From: Actinernus sp. WN-2022
Lineage: Eukaryota > Cnidaria > Anthozoa > Actiniaria > Actinernidae
NCBI GenBank assembly: GCA_030867875.1
Contig: JAOWCC010000577.1
Span: 150,590,344-150,654,343, forward strand
Direction: 5' to 3'
Length of the DNA stretch: 64,000 nt
A program made the translations under genes and the position numbers. Positions 23,410 through 34,448 of this stretch are shown here, one piece after another. Numbering within the stretch: the stretch's first letter is position 1; every line of letters begins with the position of its first letter. The notes below the pieces were generated by a model that was not told where the DNA came from, searched no databases, and saw nothing but the letters and a program-made list of their open reading frames with translations.

Positions 23410-23930
23410 AGGGGTTTAACAAACCAGTTCGCGATTAATTCCATTTTGAAAGGGGTGCAAACATGGCGCGAAATACAGTGTTTGTATAGGAATCGAATTT
23501 CTGAAATATTCACTGTCTGCAAACTTAAAATACCAGGTTAAAGATTAATTGATCAAAATTTGAGGGATGTTGCTGTGCTGGGAAGCGTGAAACCGTGTTT
23601 TCAGTTTTCCATACATTTGTCTGTAACAACGAGTCAAAGTTCGCGGGGAAATTTACAGACAAATGTATGAAAAACTGAAAATACGATTTCACGCTTCCCA
23701 GCACAGCTACATCGCTCAAAGTTAGATCAGTTCATCTTTTACCTGGTGAATATTTCAAAAATTAAATTTTACGATAATTATTTAGCCTGCGTTGCGGCTC
23801 TGGAGTATCGGAGCGCAGCGAGCGGAGATTTGATTCACATAGAAACACTGTTTTCGCGCCATGTTTGCACCCTTTTCAAAATGTCGGAATTAACCGCGAA
23901 CTGGTACTGGTCTATTGCCTAAACCTCAAG
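23410..23930. repeat. nested foldback element, ~520 bp
   Basis: Outer arms (CCAGTTCGCGATTAATTCCA on the left, its counterpart AATTAACCGCGAACTGG on the right, with shared GTGCAAACATGGCGCGAAA) enclose a second palindrome at 23533-23746, whose arms share GCTGTGCTGGGAAGCGTGAA and ATACATTTGTCTGTAA. This looks like one hairpin element inserted at the centre of another, or a two-layer foldback transposon. Confidence 0.75.
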
Positions 23931-23944
23931 AAAGGTTTACATAT

Positions 23945-24603
23945 GGGCCGCGTCAGGCAAAAAGGGCCCGGACGACATAATATGTAAATGTATTTTTGAA
24001 ATTGTACAATGTCTTTTATACTTGTGGTGCGATTACAATATGCATCGCGAGCGCCACATTGTGCTACTAACAAGTAGTGTTGATTTCAAGAAATTGACCA
24101 GTGAAATCGAAAACGAAATTTACGATATTTTTATACGAGGGTGTGATCACAATTTTAGTAGGCGCAAATGATTCCTTATCATCAGACGATTGTTTCAAGG
24201 TGTAACTTGTACTATTGCTAAAATCATATTATGAGCTACGGGGCGAAGAATGACTGCAGAAAAGACGTTTTTTGGCCAAAAAGTGATCATGTTGTTGATA
24301 TTTTTTTTTTTTACTCTTTAATGCGAGCAGGTATAAATGAATGTCATACATCGAAATCATCCCCTCTGAAAGGATTCTTAATTTTTGTAGTCATATTTGT
24401 AATCGGGCCCTTGCATCAAAATCACGTAAATTTCACCCCTGATTTTTGTTGTCAATTTCTTGAAACTGACATTTATTGTTAGGAATTAAATGTAGCGCTT
24501 CTCGTCAAGAATACAATACAATCTTCAACCTATTATTAGGAACACCGTTGTAGGAATTATTTAACTTGATTGTCGTCCGGGCCCTTTTTGCCTGACGCGG
24601 CCC
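23945..24603. mobile_element. 0.66 kb TIR element family B, copy 1
   Basis: Terminal inverted repeats of about 32 bp begin GGGCCGCGTCAGGCAAAAAG and continue GGCCCGGACGACA. ATAT flanks both sides. The interior is nearly the same as 27420-28072. No transposase is encoded; the short open stretch inside is not conserved as protein. Confidence 0.85.
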
Positions 24604-24658
24604 ATATATGTTTACATAGTTTTCCCGAGTCGTCTGTACAACTTATTTATTTACTTTG

Positions 24659-25107
24659 GTTAGGTGTATGCATGATGATGATGTCACGTGATCACCACCA
24701 AGCCTCACTTTGGCACAACATTTCCTCTCAACATAAAGTGAGGCTTTGTGGTGTGACCACAGGATAACCATGCTCTCATTTTGTGTATTTGTCACTGATG
24801 TTTTCCCTCCATTTGTTGATTTAACACGCGCTCATAATACAGCTGGGGCTTCCTGTGGCTCAGGTTTTGTTTACATATAGCTCGGGCTTCCTGTGGCTCA
24901 TCTCGCTAACTACATAAAAGTTAGCGAGATGAGCCACATGACTGCCCGAGCTCCTGAGCCACAGGAAGCCCGAGCTGTATTATGAGCGCGCGTTAAATCA
25001 ACAAATCGCCATGGATTAACATCAGTGACAAATACACAAAATGAGAGGATAGTTAGCCTGTGGTGTGACCACATATTAAAGCGTGACATCATCTTGTAAC
25101 ACCTAAC
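24659..25107. repeat. ~450-bp near-perfect palindrome
   Basis: The left arm (TAGGTGT, GATGATGTCACGTG, AAATACACAAAATGAGA in complement, CATAATACAGCT, TTCCTGTGGCTC) is mirrored by the right arm around an axis near 24914 (CTAACTACATAAAAGTTAG). The motif GGGCTTCCTGTGGCTCA occurs twice in the left arm, so part of it is internally duplicated. Probably a foldback transposon. Confidence 0.8.
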
Positions 25108-25549
25108 TGAAAAAAGGTTATCGGGTAAAAAGTATGAACCATAAACCATACGACCAAATGGTTTTCTAGGAAGTGGGAAAACTTAGTTACATTCTCAGAG
25201 ACCGTTCGGATTATTTGCCAAAACATTCTCTGAAGATTTGCGTTTGATAGCGTATGGCTTCATTATTTCATTGGTTATGATATTGAAGAGACTACATGCT
25301 TGCAGTCTGACACGCTCTGTAGAAAGAATTTTGGAAAAATATGTACGCATGGGTGAAGTGAGAGCTACCGGCTAAACGACTCGGATATACCCATTTTTGA
25401 ATTGTTGAACCTGGCTTTAAATAGGTGTATAAAACTCCACTCGATATAGGATATATATTCTAAACATAGTTTTCTAGCTATAGCATATGTTTTATCTAAA
25501 TAATATTCCCTGGCCACAGGTTTGAGACTGACGAAACCAACCGGCCGAA

Positions 25550-25894
25550 ATGACTTCAGTAAAGATGGGTCTTCGTAACCCGTATATGGACGCACCATCT
25601 CGAGAGTCGTCATCGGTTCGTTCTCGTCGCCGTAAAACTCTACAAACCACGGAAAACCCTCAACCTGAATCCAAACCCACGAAACCTGTCTTGAACAAGC
25701 ACGAGAGCGAGGGGTCCGGCTCGGAGGCGGAGGATGACCAAGACTCTCCTCTCCCGCGTTTTGATTTGAGTCGAGTTGTGAAAAATAATACCGGACCGCA
25801 GAACAAGAACAAGGAAGTGAAGTTGGCTATGAAGAGGTTCAAGAAGTTACTGCGGCCTCAAAAAATTGGATTCCGTCTGAGGTATGGAATTCTG
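25550..25894 (+). CDS. candidate first coding exon, unrecognised protein
   Basis: ATG at 25550 opens 115 codons without a stop, ending in phase 0 at a strong GTAAGT donor. The peptide is Ser/Arg/Glu-rich at first (SRESSSVRSRRRKTLQ, then an acidic SEGSGSEAEDDQDSPLP stretch) and turns basic (KLAMKRFKKLLRPQKIGFR) before the donor. GC content is higher than in the flanks, as for a real exon. I do not recognise the family. A 13-codon piece after an acceptor at 29429 (VHNLLMGLKVIE, then stop) could be a later exon in phase, but that is weak. Confidence 0.5.
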
Positions 25895-27419
25895 GTAAGT
25901 AAATATTTGAGGGAGTCAGCCATTCAAATAATAGACAATATGAGCAACCGAATTGGATAAACAACGGCGAGCCAAATATTGTAATGTAAGCTATGAAATG
26001 AACAATATAATATTGACCAATTATTTGAAATGTTGATTAAAAGCGTAAAATAAGAGTTCGGCGATATCATTTCCGTCACGTACAAGCGCAGCGTCGGCAC
26101 AAAAACAGGTCCCATAATGATTAATGGTGAGACAGTCTATACATCAAGAGATGAACTTAATTTGGACTAGATCAGACCGAAGGGAATGAACAACAGCATT
26201 TGGGTCCAGTACAGCTAGCCTCTATACAGTCGTCCCATCATGCAATCCGGCGCAAAGTTTTTTTTCCAAAATGGCGGCCGTTCTGAGATCACTGAGACAT
26301 TGTCGTAAACGAAGTATATCTTTTTCTCTAGGAGCCCGTATTTTTACTCAGAAATTTGATCCCTGATCCCGATTTTCCTGTAATTATAATTTGTGATCCC
26401 TGATCCGGCCAAAATAAATTCTGATATATTGATCCGGCCCATCCCATAAAATATACGTTCATCCCGGTTTCGCCCTCTGATCCCGATCCCAGGTTTGTGA
26501 TCCCTGATAAAGAGGTTTTGGCCAGGCTTCTTACCCTGCTGGCAGAGATTTCTCCCCGGGGATTTCTCATCTCCTACTCGGTCCTTCGTATTGTTTTTGT
26601 ACTGTTCGTTCTAAAGGTCAGTGTATTGTTGGGTAAGCCAATTCGAGCGGTACTGTATTAGATTTGGGATTTCGTTAATCGTAATACTTTGCATGATCGA
26701 CAAATATTTCAACAGCTTTTCTGCTTTATTTAAAGTATTACCCGGCGAGCTGGGAATTTCGCGACTAGTCCCAGAAAGATGGAGCGCAAGGGAGCACGGG
26801 AAGGGGAAGAAGGAGCGCAAAGGACCAAGGGAAAGGTCTTTAGCCTGTTCCAGTCTCCCTCTTCTTTCTTTTCACCTCGGCCGATTTCTTTTGTACCATG
26901 AACCTGAAATAGGCTACATCGACATCTACATTAAAGTGCCTCTAACGTTTATTTTGTTATCACAAACATCGATTCATCAAGTAAATAGTTGAATGGTATG
27001 AGTGTTGCGTCTATGAGTTATTTAACCGAATTATTCACCGAAGTGGAGGCGAATAGTGGTGGATATTTACCGAGCCGCTTCGCACTATTCACCAACACTG
27101 AGGTGAATAATTGTTTTAGTATATACCACACTCCAGGTGAATAGCCAGCCCCAAATAGTTATTTTATTTTCTGTCAAATGGACAAAAACTCGCGCGAGAT
27201 GATCGTTGCTTTGCTCGGAGGTGAATATGAAATCATATTCACTGTTTGAGTAGCCAATCAGAGCGCGCGAAAAGTTATATTCACTGGTGTGGGATATACT
27301 AAAGAGGTTTATCTCCAAAATGCTAATGACTGTGACGTCAATCCAGGTATTTACTGTAATTTCTTGCTCCTTGTAAATGAAACTATTATATAAAATATTT
27401 GGCAAAATCTAATACAAAT
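25895..27419. other. non-coding, with GATCC-rich low-complexity block
   Basis: Contains a repetitive block at about 26335-26520 built from TGATCCCTGATCCCGAT-type words, and at about 27025-27310 a region of repeated GGTGAATA words on both strands. No gene is seen. Confidence 0.5.
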
Positions 27420-28072
27420 GGGCCGCGTCAGGCAAAAAGGGCCCGGACGGCATAACATGTAAATGTCTTTTGAAATTGTACCATGTTTTTTGTACTTGTG
27501 GTGCGATTACAATATGCATCGCGAGCGCCACATTGTGCTACTAACAAGTAGTGTTGATTTCATGAAATCGACAAGTGAAATTTAAGACGAAATTTACGAT
27601 ATTTTTACACAAGGGTTTGATTACAATTTTAGCAGGCGCAAATCATTCCCAATCATCAGACGATTGTTTCAAGGTGTAACTTGTACTATTGCTAAACGAG
27701 CTACGGGGAGCAGAATGACTGCAGAAAAGATTTTTTTTGGCCAAAAAGTTATCATCTTGTTCATCTCATTTTTTTTTTTACTCTTTAATGCAGCAGGTAT
27801 AAATGAACGTCATACATCAAAATCATCCCCTCTGACAGGATTCCGCCTAATTTTTGTGGTCATATTTGTAATCGAGCCCTTGTATCAAAATCACGTAAAT
27901 TTCACCCCTGATTTTTGTTGTAAATTTCTCGAAACTGACATTTATTGTTAGGAATAAAATGTAGCGCTTCTCGTCAAGAATACAATACAATCTTCAACCT
28001 GTTATTAGGAACACCATTGTAGGAATTATTTAACTTGAATGTCGTCCGGGCCCTTTTTGCCTGACGCGGCCC
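27420..28072. mobile_element. 0.65 kb TIR element family B, copy 2
   Basis: Same orientation, ends and interior as 23945-24603. It is flanked by AAAT on both sides, a 4-bp target duplication. A few indels separate the copies. Non-autonomous. Confidence 0.85.
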
Positions 28073-29748
28073 AAATTATAATAATATCATACTGTATGTT
28101 TACAAAAGGTCATTATTTATCCCTTCCAGCATGCATGTCAGTTTGTATTATAAATGTTCCTGGCCGGGTTCACATCACATTCATTAGCATTTTGGAGATA
28201 TAAACCTCTATAATTCATAGATGCAATACTCAAATCAAGAAATAATCACCCATTCAACAATTCACTTGATGTAAAAGCGATAGATTTGTGATAACAAAAT
28301 AAACGTTATAGGTGCATTTTAAGCTCCTTCCCCCGATTTCTCAATCGCTTTCGTGTGAAAATCGGTGATTATAAAACTGAATTAAATAAACCAAGCAAAT
28401 TGCATGGCACTACCCAACACCCACACCCTACCACGTAACTAGCGTCTAACACGCATGCTCACATCTTATCACCCATGGAGTGGCAACCATGTACACGGTA
28501 CGTTTCGTCCTTTATTAAATTAAACCGATTGATACTGGCTCTCGCATTACGACCGAGTTGAAGTTGAAACTCAAGCATAATAAATATCATGCATGGGATC
28601 GAGATAGGTAAGGATAGCCTGTATCTTACCCAGGCGCTTTTGGTGCCCTAAAAATACGTTTTATCCCCGATTTCAAACAAACAGCTACAGGGAAAACAGA
28701 CCTTTCCCACGGTAGATAGTGACTAGCGAAAAAAACGGTTTTCAAAAGCAAAAGAGTTATGGCTGCGAAGGTTGGTTCAGTTCTACTAAAACAATTAGAC
28801 TACTCGCTCTCAGCTTCTATGGCTGATAGTTGACTCGAAATATATATCTATCTCATGGAAAAATTGGACTACTTCCATAGCAGAAAATGAATGTGGCGGG
28901 CTCACTAATTCCCCCGAGATTTGCCGTCGACGAGAGACGGCTGTTTTCTTATTAGGCTACCAAAACTATGGAAATTATTATGGAAATATACGGATTTTCA
29001 TGCCACTTCGCTACTCAACAGAATAGATAGTGAATAGCTTAGCCAATCAGATTGTAGGATTGGTGCTAGAACACTGGCTGGTTTCTACTCAATATATTAT
29101 AGAAATGCCATCATCATGTTTCGAATCTGGTTGTCTGCCATAGGGCTCAGTAAAAAAACATTGAAGCCGACTCGACAAGACGCCAGTTTATCAAAAAGGC
29201 GGAGATATATCGAAGTGCAATGTCCGCTAAAGATAAAAGACTTCAATCATTTAGTATGAAAAAGCGAATATTTGAATCTTAATTGTACTGGACATCTTTA
29301 ACTTGGAGTTCATCATTCAAGTATCGAATACTTGATGTCACTTATTGTATCTTTACTATATTGAGTTAAAACACTCTAATTTTCAACATGTTATAGCCAA
29401 TAGTTTCTGTTTATTAACATCTCTGCAGGTGCATAATTTGTTGATGGGACTAAAGGTTATTGAGTAAAAAACGCAGAACTGACTACCGAAGGGAACGACA
29501 TTTCGGCTTTTGTGATATTCTAATAGACGAGCCTGTCTATCAGGGTTTATCAACTACGAAACGGAAACCATATGACTCTATACCTCCAACAGTTTATCAC
29601 TCCCCAACCGGTATGTGAGCAATTATACCTCAGTCAGCCCGCCCTTACTCGAGTTGATTTAACTCAGAAAAATATATTAGGATTTAGGGCTTGAAAGGAA
29701 CCGAATCCGCATATCTAGAATAATTTTCCAGCTTGATTCATTTGGAAG
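28073..29748. other. non-coding region, no gene recognised
   Basis: AT-rich, with short TGATAGT/ACTATC words but no open exon apart from the weak 29429-29467 acceptor-plus-stop noted under the 25550 exon. The 5' leader of the 29749 exon presumably lies at its right end. Confidence 0.45.
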
Positions 29749-29955
29749 ATGGATTCTTATGGAGAAACAGGGAGACAACATTCGGCAAAACTGCGTTTCA
29801 AAAAAGCCGTTATTGCTGTCCGTTTTATTATTTCCCTTGAAAACTCATGCTGCTACCAAGCTTGGAAATTCAAAGAGGACTACCGCCAGAGACGCGCCAA
29901 ACAACTTTCCTTAGCAAAACGAGCCTCTACAATAAACTTCACCCCAAGTTTTCAG
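29749..29955 (+). CDS. candidate first coding exon, unrecognised basic protein
   Basis: ATG 29749 opens 69 codons to a GTAAAT donor in phase 0. The peptide is basic and helical-looking (AKLRFKKAVIAVRFIISLEN, then KEDYRQRRAKQLSLAKRAST). The start context GGAAGATGG is reasonable. It has loose resemblance to the N-terminal regions of cyclic-nucleotide-binding proteins, but I would not assign a function. No downstream exon was identified. Confidence 0.45.
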
Positions 29956-31159
29956 GTAAATCCACTTTATTATCAATTGTGAATACATTAAACCATCTGA
30001 GATGTAGGTAAAGGGTTTTTAACTTCATTTTAATGAGTTTCTCAGGCGGGTTTATGTTGAGAAATCGCCGGTAACCTTTCATCTTTGTACATTTGAGCGG
30101 CGATCAATCTGGTCGGAGCAAACTGAGCGATCTTGGGGCTAGAAAACTGTTTTTTGAACTTTCAATATCAGTTTGCAATGAATGTCTTTTTTTTAAATGA
30201 CTAATAGGGTGTTTTTTTGTTTTATTTGTTCAGAAATACCAATGATTTCGAAATGAATTTTCCGAGCTTTCATATTGGAGCGCAGCGGAGGCATACGTTT
30301 TGTCCATTATGGTAACTGAGACAGCTACTGCACTCGAAGCCATCAGTTTTTCACGGGTTCAATATACTAATTAAAGAAACATCTGTTCCTCTTTTTGGAA
30401 AACAGTTAGACCGAAACTGATGAATTCTCGTTTAATCCATTTCCCATCTGACAATATTTACAGAGCTCGAAGGATGTAAACTGACACGACAATATTGAGT
30501 ATTTTTGTAAACAGCCAATAAAGAAAGAGTCGGGATGTAATTGAACAAAGTATCTTTATATCTAACAAAAATGACTATGAGTATTCTGAAATCAGGTATA
30601 ACAGGAAAGACAGGATGATCGCCTTGTGACCTCATGAGCTTTTCGATTCATTCTCGCGTGTGTTTTCACGAGCGATTTTTCTAGTAGCTGCATAGCGATT
30701 AAAGCGGATCGATCGGAATTAGTGTCGTAAAAACTGTGGCTGATTTCGAAATAGCCGGATTCAGACCCCTGATTCACAGCTATAGTTCGACGCGCGGTGA
30801 ATGGATGAAAAAGAAAATTCTGCATGCATGGCGGAAACCGTTTTAATTTGACGTTGATTTCAGACTCGATTCTGACTTTGAGAAATTTCAACGAGTGCGG
30901 AGTTTTGGTCGATGTACACGGTACTTACTACTACTATACTACTACTACTACTACTACTACTATACTAATGGTCTTTATTGCATAGATAAAAATACATATC
31001 TTATGTTACAAGTTGTATAAAGGTAAAAAGCTAACTAACTATAATTTAAAATATGCTAACTAATTACAATTAATATCACTACAACAGACAATAAAATGTA
31101 TAAAAGTATACATGTGTCAGACAGCCAATTAAATGGATTTAAGTTTGCCGTCTTCCTAC
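29956..31159. other. non-coding, with (CTA)n microsatellite
   Basis: Contains a (CTA)n tract at about 30927-30965 followed by AATGGTCTTTATTGCATAGA, which resembles the antisense 3' end of a retroposon. Open frames here do not look like protein. Confidence 0.45.
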
Positions 31160-31545
31160 CCTAGCTGGATCAGAGGTTGGGAATCCGCTTCTCCTAGCTC
31201 ACAATATCGACAACGTGAGACCGGTCTCGCTTCGAGCCTCTGACATCCAGGTTACGTTCTTCCTTGAAAGAGACCAAGAATATAATGAGTGGACAAAGAA
31301 AGATTCCAGACCTTCGTAACATCCGTTGCTAAGATTTCCAGACCCAATACGGGATGAGGTCTGGACCGGTAGCCGTCCAGTCTTGAGCTTTCTTAAATAG
31401 TTCCAAACTTGCCCCTCAGTAATGACTGGAGTCTCCACCTCGTCACTGATCGTTAAGGGTATGGTCTCTGTATACATGTAGGTATCGTCAAAGCACAGAT
31501 TTCCGAAATCACGGTGGGCACAAACGACCATAAAAACGGCATCAG
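31160..31545 (-). pseudogene. decayed LINE reverse-transcriptase fragment, antisense
   Basis: On the minus strand the sequence reads ETPVITEGQVWNYLRKLKTG and then shifts frame into a stretch with IFN-type and SLSTH-like pieces, as in the N-terminal palm region of animal LINE polymerases (V-x-x-x-L-x-K-L-K-T-G-R-A-x-G-P-D). Frame changes and losses make it non-functional. Confidence 0.55.
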
Positions 31546-34448
31546 TTCTATATTTTAAAAAGTTTTCAATGCAGACGATTGAATTTTGGTAGAAGGATGT
31601 AGAATCGCAAAAGGAATATAACCTGATTTTGTAAGCTATGTTACTACCATTGTGACGTCACAATGACGTCATTTATCCATTTGTAATACGTTTCTTGCAA
31701 CTGTTCATTATCTCTAAAAAGGAAATGTCGTATATTGTTAAAATCTACTCGTGATGAGAATGAAGGAATCGAAAACCCGATGTCGATTGGTTAAGGAAAT
31801 CAAAAGTTATGAAAGTTTGAATTTTGTCCTTTTTCCCGCCAAAATTTGGCGGGAAATAAACACCACAAAAGCATTTATAAAAACATCGCTTCATTCAATT
31901 TTTAGAGTTGTAAATATTGTTGCATGACATTTTGTCCAATCATAAAACACGTTGGTGGCTAAAATCGTATGTTTTTTGAATTTTGATTTTTTGTCCATAA
32001 CCGGCTTAAAATTGAAGTCATATTTTCAGCAACGTCATTATGTCGTCATACTTTTTTATACATGCCCTTAGAAAAAAATCCTTTGAGTGATTTTCGAGTT
32101 TTAGTGATGAAATGCGCTAGTCTGGCACTCAAAACCCACATTATTTTCTTTTCTTGATTTTTTAACAATAGGCAGCCTATTTAGGTATGACACCTGACGT
32201 CACTAAATATGACGTCATAGCAACAGTCATTCCTCTATAACTTTTGCTATAATTGTCGTAGAACGTTCAAATTTACGCCAAAGGAATGTGTGTCATGAAG
32301 GCCATTTGATGGTGTAGTCTGTTTGTAACATCTATTAAAGGGGGAATTTTACCAAAAAAGGAGGCATCACTTATGACGTCACAACAACGTCATCATACTA
32401 ACATAAAATACCTAAAATATGTAGTTTCATTTTGTTAACAAGTCACCAACATTTCTTCAAATTGAGACTATAAGTAAAGAAATGGTTTTAATTTTAATTA
32501 TTTGTCCACGCTCACTGATGCCGATTTTGACGTACTTTATGCCCGACGTGAATAGTCATTTCAACTCTACCAGAGACTCGTTATTGAGTGATATTCTAGG
32601 GGAGCGGCTGCATCGATGAGAGATAGTGTCGACTCTTTTCCACCATTCTCGGTTACCTATTGAGATGAGAAAGTCGCTTCTGATCTCAGAGGTAACATTA
32701 CTCTAAAACTGACATTACATTATTGATTCGGTTTCCGTTAAAAGTCAACAGTTCTAGCCAGAGGGGGAGGTTTTCAAGCTGTTATCAAAGTTTAATAGCA
32801 CCGATTGGTTGGCGGTCCACTGCGCCTGCCTGGAAAGCTATCACAATCGTTCACAAAAGTTTGCGTTTTCTGTGAATTTGACCGTCTACATCCACGGAAA
32901 TAAAACGATACTACTTGGCCTATGGTTTTTACAGAGCGTTTTCAATAGTTTGCATTTTCATCGAAACCGATACATCGTTTTCGTGTGGACACAACAAACA
33001 TGTTTGCGTTTCACTCGTGTGGAAGGGGTATCAAAATATAAAAAATATTCAGTTATTAAGCAAAATATACTTTATTTTAATGTTACAAACAATAAAGTTG
33101 ATCATAATGAGGTGGCAACATATCCATGAGTCACAGCGAGGTACAGTACGAAATATTTTATGGATCGGAACACGAAAGCTGAATTACGCCACACCATACG
33201 CGTCAAGTATAAATCACGTCACTCAGTTTACATCAGAAGTCCATAATAGACTTCTGGTTTACATGTAATATCAGCTAGACATGGTCACGTCAGTAATAAT
33301 CGTACCACAAGACATTCGTAAGAGAAATAGTTTATTTAGGAGTGACAGTCATTCATACACGCCCTAATTTAATACATCATACCTAAACCTACATGAAATG
33401 TGCCACGCCAGATACGAAAATCCACCGAAAAAACGGTAATTTTTATATGTATAAATTTATCCCAAAACTATGTGGCAAGAATGAGTATAGTCCCTCCTTA
33501 AAAATTTCTCTGAGTATGAATAAACAACAAAAGAATGTCCAAGAATCCGGGCCATCCTGTACCGCTCGAAACGAGCCACAACATTGGTTTACCCAACAAT
33601 ACAAAACACCCTAACCTTTAGAACGTGAAGCACGAAAACAATAGAGCTACAGTATAATGGGTGCAATCAGAATACAGGTCTCGAGCGGTACAGGATTACT
33701 GAAGAGTCCAACCACTTTACTAGTCATTTATCAGATAAACGATAGGTACATGGGAGTTCAAGTCCTGGGCCCGGTTGATCAAAACCCGCTCGATTACTGC
33801 GCTAAGCTAGGATTAAAAATGCTTAACCCAGGGCAGTTAAATTATAATCGATGATAATAGCTAGGTTCTGTTACTCAATTCAAGATCAGCGTTAACCTCC
33901 GATTAATTAACTTATCTACCGATTAACTAACTTTTCGTTTTTTCACCGTCGTCCTAGACGTTGCGGTCGTGGTTGTGTAACCCCCCCCCAAATGATGAAT
34001 GAAATTCGGAAACCATACGTACCGGTATGTATATGTAGTTATGATATGAAATCATGAAATCATACCGGTATGTAGTTTGTTTTATTTTTAACTCGGGAGG
34101 TATATAAAACAATAACCCATGAAATACGTTATCTCCCGCGTGATTGGTGGAATGCATCACGTGAACCGATATACGACACATCCCCTGTGAGTGTAGGGCG
34201 CGCGTAAGGGCTCCCAATCAGTTCATGAACTCTTGTTGAACTCTCATGAACTGAAATGGTAAAGACAATGACCTACTTTGTGGCATTGAAAGAACTGATA
34301 TGTGTCCTTGGACATTATCTGATCCTCGAATCTCACAGTTTCCTTCGAGTTTCGCTCTCGGGAACTGTTCTCTATATCCCCGTTCAAATATCGTTTCAGA
34401 AATTTTCGCGCGCTGTCATTGGTCCGCCACTTGGCACTATCACGCGCA
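31546..34448. other. non-coding region rich in TGACGTCA words
   Basis: Between 31640 and 32400 the word GACGTCA occurs many times, and the segment at 32800-33000 resembles a dispersed repeat. A composite of old transposon pieces is likely. No credible gene was found. Confidence 0.45.

Noticed and set aside
24231..24482. Protein-like frame shared with 27664-27951
   Set aside because: Both are inside the two copies of TIR family B. The starts and parts of the frame differ by indels, so this is repeat DNA rather than a conserved gene.
29429..29467. Short terminal exon after a CTGCAG acceptor
   Set aside because: It would be in phase with the 25550 exon, but 12 codons and a stop are too little evidence to call.
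30592..30891. 99-residue minus-strand frame
   Set aside because: No splice context, no recognised motif, and it lies in repeat-rich DNA.
32809..33268. Two overlapping plus-strand frames of 106 and 117 residues
   Set aside because: Overlapping frames over the same AT-rich dispersed repeat, with low-complexity composition and no supporting motif.
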